In this document: in pieces, positions 12,106-22,079 of the stretch
Layout: every line of letters begins with the position of its first letter
Position numbering within the stretch: the stretch's first letter is position 1
Assembly: GCA_021904315.1 (NCBI GenBank)
Contig: CM038917.1
Coordinates: 3,394,041 to 3,458,040 of the forward strand
Direction: 5' to 3'
Source: Sphagnum magellanicum
Taxonomy: Eukaryota > Streptophyta > Sphagnopsida > Sphagnales > Sphagnaceae
DNA: 64,000 bases
Notes under the pieces: model-generated
The model's database searches: none
Told to the model about the DNA's origin: nothing
What the model saw: only the letters and a program-made list of their open reading frames with translations
Position numbers and translations under genes: made by a program

Positions 12106-12864
12106 TGTTGGATTGTGGCAAGATCTTTTTATTAGACATTGCATAGATGTTATGCATGTTGAGAAGAATGTATGTGAAAACATAATGCGAACCATATGTG
12201 GTGAGAAAGACAATAAGGAAGTGAAGTAGGACATGGAATTGCAAAATATACACCCACATTTATGGCTTACCCGAAACCCACAAAATCCAACACAATGGAT
12301 GATGCCACATGCCAACTATTTGCTATATAAGAGGGAATTCTCCAATTTCCAAAACCGATTTGCATCCCTAAAAATACCATCTAAGTACTCTGCATCCTTG
12401 GCAAAACATTTGTCAAGTGGGAGGTGGTCTAGCATGAAGGCGCATGATTGGCATGTGGTCATGCAACAATTACTCCATTTATGCTTAAGGGGACTGATGC
12501 AAAAGAACATTCGAAAAGTAATTATGCTACTAAGTAGGGTGTTTTGACGGATATGTGGAAAAGTCATAAACCTTAATGAGATGCCAATGTTCAAAAAGGA
12601 TGTTACAACCACCTTATGCATGTTGGAGATGGAGATGCCCCCTTCTTTTTTTGATGTGATGACACACTTCATGATACACCTTGTTGAGGAGGTTGATGTG
12701 TGTGGTCTAGTCCACATTCAATGGATGTATTGCATAGAGTGGATGAATAAGGTTCTAAAGGGTATGTGGAGTGCATGGTTGAGGCTTATGCCATGGAAGA
12801 ATCAATGGGGTTCTTGACAAAATACATGCAAGATTTCATGCCAGTGAATCGAAAAATGTGGGAT

Positions 12865-13496
12865 GCGGAAAAAGGAAAAAATGTTAGTGGAGAGGTGTTG
12901 GAGGGAGCCAGCAAATCAGTTTACTTGGGCCTTGCTATTCAAAACATTGCCCATCATTATGTCCTCACTAACACAACTACAATGGCATGTTGGGTTAGGT
13001 AGACAATCAGCCCTGGCTTGTAGATGCATTTTAGTTGTCAACAAGTAGTGATAGTATTAGCTCAATTACAACATAGTGACAAAAATGTCATGCACTAAGA
13101 CCCTATCACAATACTCAATCATATACTAATAAGCAATTTGTTGCATGGAAATCACCATTGTGTAACCAAAGGCATCTTATTGAAAATTTTAAAGCTAGAA
13201 CTATGAAACTTCAGTAGTTACTTGTTTACAAAGGAATATTAGTCAAGTATTTGGTTATAACAAATAAACTAGTTGCATATTAGTACAACAATAGTTGCAA
13301 AGAAGTGGCAATTGCATGCCCAATGATAAAATTTCCACATATTAAGTTTAGACTTAATCATTTGATTAGTCTTTAATAAATACGGAATAGAGAAAAAGGA
13401 AGCACATGATGGAGGGGTGGAGGCAAAAACTAGCTTCTCCACTTTTGTAAAATGGGTGTAGGATGATGTTTGGGAACAACAACATACACTAGTAGA
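12865..13496 (+). other. Transposase flank and possible intron before the nested element
   Basis: Reading past about 12860, the coding match fades into a spacer with 'gttgc/tagttg' motifs. It ends at the ATA that borders the nested CACTA element. The transposase coding match resumes only after the nested element. Confidence 0.4.
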
Positions 13497-13782
13497 AATC
13501 AGCCAAAATGTAACCAGTCAATTTACGACTACATGCGACTTATAGTCGTTTGCGACTAGATTTGAGAATATTTGCAACTACAAGACCAACTTTCAACTAT
13601 TTTGGTCATTTTCACAACTATGATGCAACTATTAGAAATTTCATCCTATTAGTTACATCAATTTTACATTTATTTTCATCCATTAATAGGTTGATATGTC
13701 CCATTAGTCACAAAGTCACCAAATTAGTTGCATCCTAAAGGTATTCTACAATGACATACGGGTATATTTTAATGTATGTACT

Positions 13783-13787
<5 letters not shown>

Positions 13788-13864
<77 letters not shown>
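13788..13864. repeat. (AT)n microsatellite, ~77 bp
   Basis: An uninterrupted AT dinucleotide run of about 38 units, followed by 'gcatatgtatgtatat'. It is likely to be length-variable between individuals. Confidence 0.95.
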
Positions 13865-13867
<3 letters not shown>

Positions 13868-13929
13868 TATGTATGTATATTGTTCATATAATGAATCGCA
13901 AAATTAATATTTGAACTTTGAATTTTTTT

Positions 13930-14884
13930 ATTCAAATATGAATATTGATATTTCAATTATGAAAAACTGTTATTTTAACTTTTTAAAATTTTTATTAAAA
14001 TTTGAAACTTGATATTTGAATTTGAAAATTTTGATTGAATATTATATTTTCAATTCAAAAAGACTGATTTGATCTAAAAATTGATTTTGAATTCTAAATT
14101 AATATTTTCGAATCCAAAAATTAGTATTTCAATTCAGAAAATTATAATTGATCATAAAAATGGATTAATTTGAATATTCCATTTAATTTTGAGTACTTTT
14201 ATGTGAATATGAAATTTATATTTCACCAATGAAAAATTTTCATTTATATTTTAAATAATCATTTAATTCGAACCTGAAATTTAGATTTTCAAAATTAATA
14301 CTTCAAGTCTGAAAATTAGTAATTGAGTCTAAAAATGGACATTTCAATTTTGAATATTGTTATTTGAATATGAAAATTAACATTTCAATTCTGAAATTTT
14401 TTATTTAAATTCAAAAAACTTTTTTGATCTAAAAACTGATATTTGAATTCTAAATTATTATTTTTGAATCTAAAAATTATTATTTAAATTTAAAAAACTT
14501 TATTGACTCTAAAAACTGGCAACTTGATTTTAAATATTTTTATTTCAACTTGAAATTTGATTTGAATTTTGAAGTTTAAAATTTAAATTTTAAGAAATTA
14601 TTTGACTTGAAAGTTGAAATTGGAATTCCATATTATTATTTTGGATTCTCAGAATTAATATTTCAATTCAGAAATTTATTAATTAAGTCTTCAAATGAAA
14701 ATTTTAATTTTTAATATTATTATTTGAATCTAAAAATTAACATTTCAATTCTGAAATTTCTTATTTAACTTCTAAAAACTTCTAATAAACGATATTTGAA
14801 TTCTGAATTACTATTTTGGAATCTTAAGTTTATATTTTAATTCAAAAAATTATTGATTGAATTTCAAGGGTTTTTTTACTAGTG
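13930..14884. repeat. AT-rich higher-order repeat, period ~360 bp, ~2.5 copies
   Basis: The block 'tctaaaaactgatatttgaattc' and its variants occur near 14070, 14430 and 14785. The block 'aattaacatttcaattctgaaattt' occurs near 14375 and 14735. The shift is about 355-361 bp. Each unit is itself made of shorter 'tttgaattctgaaatt' variants. The array ends in TTTTTTTACTAGTG at 14884, which looks like a CACTA right end. Confidence 0.6.
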
Positions 14885-15939
14885 CTATCCATAATAAATC
14901 ACTTTTATAAATAATTATAAATGATTATGTTTATTAAATCTAAGTGATACTAAATAATTATTGTTATGACATAGATTTGTATATTATATAATTTATATTA
15001 TTATATTAGAAGAAATTAATTAAATAAATTAATGTGACATTACTTTAAAATCATTGTAATTACTTCATATAAGAATTAATTAGTATGTGCATAATTATTT
15101 TCTAATTGAACATAATTATTCACACTCTTTAATTTATAACTTCAAACCTGAATTAAAAATTTGGAAAAAATTATAGTGTAGTTGGAATAATTATTTTACT
15201 GATTTTAATTTCACGAATTATTATACAATAATATTATCTTAAAAACTTCTGTGATTAATCATCTATGATAAATATTTTATAGTAATTTTATAGTAATTAT
15301 GAAAATTAATGTTATGTTTAACAAATTATTGTATTTATAGTTAATAATTACCAAGAGAAAAAAATTATTTGACCTATAATAATTTCTACAAGAATAAATG
15401 TTATTATACAATAAATAATGTAATTAGTTGAATAATAATTTTTCAAAATTTTGTGTAAGAATTTACTTCCTAATAAAAAAATTTAATTCATTATATATAA
15501 TTTTAAAATAAATATTTAAAATATTTAATTTAAATTATAACCATTAAATTTATTTCATATTAATTATATTATATATAGCTCGATCAGATTCTGAAAAGTA
15601 ATTAAATATTTTAAAATATTTTATTATTTATGAATTATGTATTAATAACTTGTGAGTAACTAGATAGTTAGTTTGTCAAATATGAAGAAGGTATTACTTA
15701 CTTAAGTAATTGATAATGAATACTGAATATTTGTAGTGTATAGTTTATAATTTAAATATATGTAAATTTCATCATTATGAACTAAATGATTATTTAATTA
15801 TCTAGTACTTGAATTGTTTTAAAATCTAAAATCCCTAGAAAATAAGGGATGAAGAAAGCTTTGGAATTACAACTTAGTTTGTAAGGAAGTTGCAACTTCA
15901 AAACTTATCCCATATTGTTTGTTCTCCATTCCTATTTTG
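14885..15939. other. AT-rich interior of the nested element
   Basis: No open frames or known motifs. The stretch is dense in 'aattatt' and 'ttaatta' words. Confidence 0.4.
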
Positions 15940-15955
15940 AACACTATATAAACAA
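15940..15955 (+). promoter_or_regulatory. Candidate TATA box inside the nested CACTA element
   Basis: The string 'cactatataaacaaagg' carries a textbook TATATAAA at 15945-15952. Behind it lies a C/A-rich stretch that could hold a start site ('tcacattaag'). There is no open reading frame downstream, so this may be a remnant or a fortuitous match. Confidence 0.25.
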
Positions 15956-16089
15956 AGGGGTGTGCCTATGCAATTTCACATTAAGAAGTTTGTGCACATG
16001 GGATGAGCTAATCAAAAGGCTCAACCCAAAACAAAAAAACAAATAATGCACAATTTTTAAATACATACCTCCCCAACCTACTTATCTGT

Positions 16090-16300
16090 TTAGCTAGGTA
16101 GGTACCTAGTTTGACCTACCCATCTAGGTCAGCCTATGTACCTACCTATTTAAGTACCTACTTATATGAGTAGGTATTTAGCTTAGGAAGGTAGAACCTA
16201 CCTATTTACTACTTTACCTAGGTAGGTAGGTAGGTAGGTAGGTAGGTAAGGATTGTAGGCACCTATTTATGTACCTACCTAAGTACCTACCAACCTAATA
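16090..16300. repeat. (GGTA)n run in a CCTA/TAGG-rich cluster
   Basis: A pure GGTA run of about seven units lies at 16221-16248. It sits among some fifteen dispersed 'acctac', 'ctacct' and 'taggtagg' words on both strands over about 200 bp, so the cluster can fold back on itself. Confidence 0.85.
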
Positions 16301-16330
16301 TTAATATTTTTATTAAATTATTTTTTTAAT

Positions 16331-16460
16331 GCCACGTGGCATATTTACATTGGGCCACGTGCCATAATATAAGATCATCCAAGTCTTTGAATTGAACGTC
16401 TTAGATTATTTCAAAATAATAATAATAATAATATAAATAATCATATATTAAAACACGTGG
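16331..16460. promoter_or_regulatory. Three G-box (CACGTG) motifs
   Basis: The palindrome GCCACGTGGC lies at 16331-16340, CCACGTG at 16355-16361 and CACGTGG at 16454-16460. CACGTG with flanking GCC/GGC is the core bound by plant bZIP and bHLH factors. The cluster lies in the right part of the nested CACTA element. I infer possible regulatory use only from motif density. Confidence 0.45.
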
Positions 16461-17360
16461 CAGCACATGATTTGCCTTGAATTGTGACCAAAATAGTCGC
16501 ATATTAGTTGCATGTGACAATACGTATACAATGGAGTCAAAGGATGAAATGTATTTGTTGACTTTATACTCTTTGTCATTTGCGACTAATTTTCACATGC
16601 GACTTGTCTTAGGCGACTAAAAGGATTTTAGTTGCAAAATGTCTCTTGCGACTAAAATTTAGTCGCAAAGAGCAGTCGAAAATACATGTTTTTCTTCTAG
16701 TGATATGGGCTGGCCATGGAAGACCCAAATGTTGATGCATTAAGTTGCCCACCTTCAACAAAGGCATTAAGGTACCAAAAGATGAAGGCATATGGTAATC
16801 ATTTCTAAATAAATGATTGTAAGACAAAAGGTATGGTAGTTTTGAGTGTAGTGTCAATGTTTGGCCAACGATAAACACACATTGGTGATGAACATTCATC
16901 AATACAATATGTTGGGGTCTTCAAGGATATATTAAGATTGGATTATGGCCCAATCTTGACTCCAATCATTCTCATGCAATGGGTTCGGAACGAAAGTGCT
17001 GTAAGGGATAATCCAACTTATAAATGGGATGAAGCAGGATTCCTACTTGCAAATTTCTAGTACATGATGGCGAAGGATGAAGAACCATTTATTTTTCTTG
17101 CCTAGGCCCAACAAGTATTCTACTTGGATGAAGAACAAAATCCATATTGGAATGTGGTGATCCACAAATAACCTTGATCATCTTGCATCACTATGGATAG
17201 TTCTTCCAACTCAAATGGCATTGATGATGGTGTGCCATGGCTAAATACACCCATGACACACCCACCCATGCCCCAAGATGCAAACCTTGTGGGGGCCAAG
17301 GAATTGTTTGCAAAGGAATCAATTCATATCAATGAAACATTTAGTCATTTAATTTGAACA

Positions 17361-18639
17361 ATTTGAGGTGTATAAGCAATGATACCTATATGTACATATT
17401 CATTAACACTTTACTACACCATTCCAATCCAACTTAAGGCCTACATTTTCACTTTCAATGAATTGCACATTTTGTAGATCTTTTGATATTATGAGTGGGT
17501 AAAATCATAGTCAAAGGAGCCACCCAAGTGAGTGGACATCCTTTAAAATTGCATTTTTGTATGTTTGAAAGATCACAAGGGAAGCATAATAATTTGGATT
17601 ATCAAAAAGAAAATTGGAATATTTTTCATTAATTTCAAAGTTTACATGTTCAAAGCTTGAGACAAATTTTTAAAAAAAATTACATCTTCAAAGCACTCAA
17701 ACCTCGAGAATGAACAATCATTGTTTTTTTCAAATGTCCTTTTTTTCTACCAAATATGCACCATTCCTTTTGAAAATTGGAGAGGATTTTAACATTGATG
17801 ATTAAAAGGGCAAAAGGACTTGAACTAATGATTTTTTTTTAATAACCCATTTTAGCACATTTGGTTCAAAAGTGTTTTTGATTGAAAATTATGGATTTTG
17901 AAAATGTGGCTTTAACAAAAGTTGTTCATATATGTGTGATAGAAAACATGAATGCATAATATACATGATATAAAATCAATTTGTAGTCAAAATATATTTA
18001 TATATAAATATTTATTACTAAATGGGGTATATGAATACATAAATTTAAGTTATAAACCAATGTAGGAATGACACGTGTCATGTGCAGTCCTTGGAAAAGG
18101 ACTTTTACCTTGGTGCCCATGGTTCTTTTGATTGTGATTTCATTTGAGTTGACACATAGTTGATAATTAGTTTTAGATGAGTTGGACACTCTAGTTCCAA
18201 AATAGTGGACAAGTAGTTATGTAGTGAAAGCATAGTGGCACACTTAGTTGTAAAAATTTGAAAATTCTAGTTGATATGAACCTTTTCCCAACCGTACACA
18301 TGCCAAAATCGTACACCAAGTTACAAGGTAGTTGCTCACTCAACATTACAGTTACACTAGTTGCAACATAGTTGAGACTAACCACTTCACTGCAACTTGT
18401 GATCATCGTCAAACTATGGTTGACTATCACCATATATATTTTGCATACATACGCCTATATAGAATCTAAGTTGCAACTAATGTGCAATTGACATGCAATT
18501 ATGAAATATTCTGACGTGGCAATTTAATAATTAATTTATCGTGTTTCCATAGTGTAATTGTACTTTAATTGCACAATAGTTTCCATGGAAATCTAGTTGT
18601 ATGCTAGTATAGTCTTCATAGACATGATTTCTCATAGTG
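17361..18639. mobile_element. Probable right flank and candidate right terminus of the outer CACTA element
   Basis: Downstream of the transposase the sequence is non-coding. From about 18180 it is rich in 'tagttgcaac', 'ctagttg' and 'acatagttg' words, as expected of subterminal repeats. On the minus strand, CACTATGAGAAATCATGTC starts at 18639, a good CACTA-type terminus. The 3 bp beyond it (AGC) do not match the AAG next to the terminus at 6289, so those two ends are not a proven pair. The true left end may have been lost where the LTR fragment lies. Confidence 0.45.
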
Positions 18640-19200
18640 AGCATTTCACAAAAGACTCCATATTTGTGACCCATCACTTAGACTATAATTTTTTTAGCAA
18701 GTACATGTTCATTATAATGTGAATCTAGATCCTAAAATGATGACGGAAAGCTATAGCTTTTTGTCTTCTCTCAAGTGAATAGTGAGCAAAAGGTTTTTTG
18801 GTTCAAAATGTGGAATTAATCCCCAATCCTAAGGGAAGCTCAAAAGTTCCAAAAAGTTGGTGTGTTGGATGTTATTTTTGAAAAATGGTTCCACAAGGCA
18901 ACTTTTTGGTACCGAGTACCTGTGATTAATCCTTTTTTGATTGTGGAATACGAATTTTTCTTTCTTTTCACCTCAATGGACTTTGATGCTCAATGATGTT
19001 ATTTTGTCATTACACTACAATTGGAAGTAAAACAAAAAAATTCTTTGATAACACAGTGACAGACCTAGGGGTTTTTGTCCTTGAGTCTATTACAATAGAG
19101 AGCATGGAGGATTTCATAAATCACTGGAGGCTTGAATTATGGGAAATTATCTTTTTTCATGAATTCAAGTAGAAAGGTGTAATACTTAAAAACAAAACTT
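18640..19200. other. Unassigned interval
   Basis: No gene, RNA or bounded repeat is visible. Short open stretches have no family resemblance. Confidence 0.35.
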
Positions 19201-19250
19201 GGAACCAACAAATTGGTGGTGAAGAGGCTTTCAAACATGTGGTCTACAAG

Positions 19251-20968
19251 TAATACACTTTGTGCTTCTATTCCCATATTGAATTCAATTGGCACTCGCA
19301 AGTATTTTGGCATGTACTCATGGCCAACCAGGCTATTTGGACTCTTCCTTCGCTTTTGAAGATCCAGCGTGATCTTAAAGCTAAAAGTAGCATGTTCAAG
19401 AAGGACCTCCTCAAGGATTGGACCCTTGCCCACCTTCCATACCGCCACTGGTACTTGGATTGCCCTTATGACATTAATATGAAGTCAAGGCACGAACTCA
19501 AGGAAAAGTTTGGCGAAACTAATTTAGAGAAAGCTATTTCAACATATTCGAATTTTAGGGGTGGCAAGTAGAGCCAAAGTGCAAAGAAAGTAAGAAAGAT
19601 GAAAAAGTAGTCAGTAGGACCTTCTAGTGAGAACCTTGATACAAAGGATTTTGTTTAAGTAATGGCCCGTGGAGAGGAAGGTGCTACATAGGAACGCACA
19701 GTTAAGACCCCAATGACTTGAAGGCACCTGCACAACATGAACTTAGATGTTGTAAACTTAGAGGACCTTCGAGGTCCCACTCACAAAGCAATTCATCATT
19801 CCATTGATTTCTTGATCCAACAATTAGTTTCAACATTTCACCTTTCTTGGCCTAGTTTTGTCACTGCAAAACAATTGTTTGGCCTATGACTTTCTCAATA
19901 TTAAAAGTTGAATGGATCGTTAATTAAAGTATTCTTTCGATGAATTTTGCATATAAATTTCCCATGTGTGTAAGTTAACATCATGAGCTCCACCATTATC
20001 ATTGCCAATGTATAAGATTTTGGATGTGGGATGTGGGATGCCAACTCTTCTGATTGCCAAATTCCCATCCAATTTACTAATTCCTCTTATGTCCAAACAC
20101 ACAATCGATGTCCCTTTTTGGAATTGACAGATAGAAAACTATGTGTATGGAGTATTTGGTTTTGCAAACAAGTACCTTTGTGTGGATGGTGTGGTTGTTG
20201 TTTTCCATGATGATGATCCTTATGTGCTCAAGGAAATCAAATCCTACTTGGAAGGAAATGGATATGAAATTTGGTCGAGATGGGTGGTAATTACCACTTT
20301 GCCACAAATGAACATTGAACTATAGGGGAAATGGTAGATTTTTGTTTTCTTCCTTCTCAAAGTCCTTTTGATTTAATCGATTCGCTATCCATATCTAACT
20401 TTGGTCATTTTCCATTCACAAATTCAACTAAGTTGGGCCACTCTTCTTGTTCACCATGTGGGTGGCTTCAAGTTTTGGGAAACTCACCCAAACATGGTGA
20501 GGCTTAGGTTATCATTGGTGGAGGACAATATCCTATACAATAGGACTAGTATTGAATCAATACAAAAGTCTTCTATAGGAATTTTATTTAGACGAGGACA
20601 AGAAATCCATGTTTCCACAATGGGGGTTTTGATCCAAATGTGTTCTCCTAAAGGTTCTCTAATTGTTGGCATGAATTCCTCCACATGTAACCTATCTTAA
20701 TTTGTTTGGAACTTTGTTTGTAATTATGTCTTCTCTATAATCTCCCATTCTTATGGTAATGCATTATATTCGTAAAAAATAATATTTACAACTATCAATT
20801 TTTTGGTTGTCATGTTCTTGTGCTTAAACCAGATAGTGATGTTTATGAGGAGGTGGACAAGCCCCTTCTAGAGGAAGCTAGACCTTAGGTTGATCCTAGG
20901 ATGTCTACCTATGGCCCTTCGAATGCCCCACTCAAAAAGAAATTGAAAATGAATTTTGATTATGAGTA
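19251..20968 (+). pseudogene. Plus-strand coding relic, family not recognised
   Basis: Several plus-strand open blocks have protein-like composition. One at about 19260-19571 contains WHVLMANQAIWTLPSLLK and LPYRHWYLDCPYD. One at 20128-20325 contains VDGVVVVFHDDDPYVLKEI and ends in ITTLPQMNIEL. One at about 20830-20968 contains DVYEEVDKPLLEEARP, then one stop, then STYGPSNAPLKKKLKMNFDY and a final TAA. Stops and shifts separate them. The middle block has alternating hydrophobic strands and acidic residues that suggest a folded alpha/beta domain, but I cannot name it. It could be a captured host gene or the second gene of a transposon. Confidence 0.4.
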
Positions 20969-22079
20969 AATTTAGGTTTATTATAATTCAATTGCTTGTA
21001 TTTTATATTAAGTCTCACACTTCAGACTGATGTTTTGTGTGTTTTACAAAGATACCCAACCATTTGCATCTTCTTTTGTTCCATTCTATGCTTGGAATGA
21101 CTTTTTCCTTAATCCCCCTTCATGCAAATCCTTACTTGAATATGTAGAAGGCATCATTTAATAAATGGCTGCCTACTCCATGCCACCATCTTTTAGTAAC
21201 AAGTGGAAGTATGGCAGTTCAATATTAAAATTTATTGAAGATGAAGTCATTAAGAGTTGGACTAAATCTTTTAATGGAAAATAATTGATTGATTGAACTT
21301 TCTCTTAAGCTTTTTCTTTTGCTTTTTAGATTTTGTCTTCAACTTTAATTTGAATTTTCATGGTTAAATACTTTTTATGTATGATGTTTGTAACATCTTT
21401 TCCATAAACATAATTTGTTCATCTAAGGACAAAACTCTCCATTCTTCAGTCTTTGCATTGGGAAAATTCATTGCAATTTTTTTTCCCATATTCAAATGAA
21501 ATATTTGCACAAATATTGTTTACATTATATGTCCTAATGTGATTTCCATAATCTAGAATTGCCATTTTGTGATGGGTATCATTAGAGAACATGTGTATTT
21601 TGTAATTTCTAATTGAAAACAATCATGTCGACATAATCTTGTTTCTTCAAATGTGGTCTATTTTATCCAACGAATCAATATTTCCATAAAATTCAATTAT
21701 CCAGTCATTTTCAATTTCATTATTCCATTTTAGTTTCCATGTGTAGTTCAATGAATTTTTTATCCACATTTTTTTCTTAGAAATAATCCCCAACATTCGG
21801 CGCTGACAATAGGGGAAGGTGCATAAACCCTAATCCGCATTTAGGTGAAGGTGATCAAGAACATTGCAAATAAGCATGAAATGTCCAAACTGTGGCATGG
21901 AATACATATAGCTACAAGGAGGCTATCTAAAACTTGCATTCTTGTATTGTTAGATCATTGTCACTTTGGATTAGAATTTGTGGATGTCAATGCTTGAAAA
22001 ACTTGAATATGGAGATATTGAATACATCGTTTGTCTGTTTTTAAACTCCTAGATGTCCCTATCTATCACAATGGGGATC
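20969..22079. other. Unassigned interval
   Basis: A short plus-strand stretch near 21160-21280 looks weakly coding (SMPPSFSNKWKYGSS, then ILKFIEDEVIKSW). The remainder is AT-rich and stop-rich. I assign no function. Confidence 0.3.

Larger units (their letters stand above)
13497..16702 (+). mobile_element. Nested non-autonomous CACTA-like element, TSD ATA
   Basis: The left end is CACTAGTAGAAATCAGCC. The right end, read on the minus strand, is CACTAGAAGAAAAACATG. The element is flanked by ATA on both sides (13494-13496 and 16703-16705), matching the 3-bp duplication of CACTA transposition. Both subterminal regions are rich in the motif GCGACTA or its complement (13537-13565 and 16487-16680), typical transposase-binding repeats. 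No transposase is encoded inside, so mobility would depend on an enzyme supplied by another copy. It sits in the TNP2 gene between two domain blocks. Inside lie an (AT)n tract, a 360-bp-period AT-rich array, a GGTA/CCTA cluster and three G-boxes. Confidence 0.8.
9967..17360 (+). pseudogene. TNP2-type transposase of a CACTA (En/Spm) DNA transposon, decayed and interrupted
   Basis: The domain order is that of plant CACTA TNP2 transposases. An N-terminal transposase-associated domain lies at 10171-10310 (CPCSKCKGC, then HLMQHG). The core Transposase_21 domain lies at 10466-11850. It carries PLYESAHCTKL, HCPKCGRARLKQ, FPIIPSLKWMYQS, NLRLALSTNGFNPF and YNLPLWLTTKR, then WTINDFLGYG and KLVYMGHCRWL. 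The block RHCIDVMHVEKNVCENI lies near 12130. The next domain (12233-12860) carries MKAHDWHVVMQQLLHLCLRG, PPSFFDVMTHFMIHLVEEV and WMYCIEWMNKVLKG. A C-terminal DUF4216-like part (16900-17360) carries LRLDYGPILTPI and AQQVFYLDEEQNPYWNVVIH. Several stops and frameshifts break it (for example near 11360, 11655 and 12545). The first exon is partly duplicated upstream (9967-10111). A second CACTA-like element splits it at 13496. It normally binds the element ends and catalyses cut-and-paste transposition; this copy is dead. Confidence 0.9.

Noticed and set aside
13735-13956. 73-codon minus-strand frame of alternating Ile and Tyr
   Set aside because: It is only the translation of the (AT)n microsatellite.
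13497-14884. A 1.39-kb CACTA element ending at 14884
   Set aside because: The flanks are ATA and CTA. The 13497-16702 pairing has a perfect ATA duplication and shared GCGACTA repeats, so it is preferred.
6289-18639. A single 12.35-kb CACTA element from 6289 to 18639
   Set aside because: The flanking triplets do not match (AAG against AGC), the terminal sequences differ after the fifth base, and an LTR fragment lies between. The pairing is unproven.
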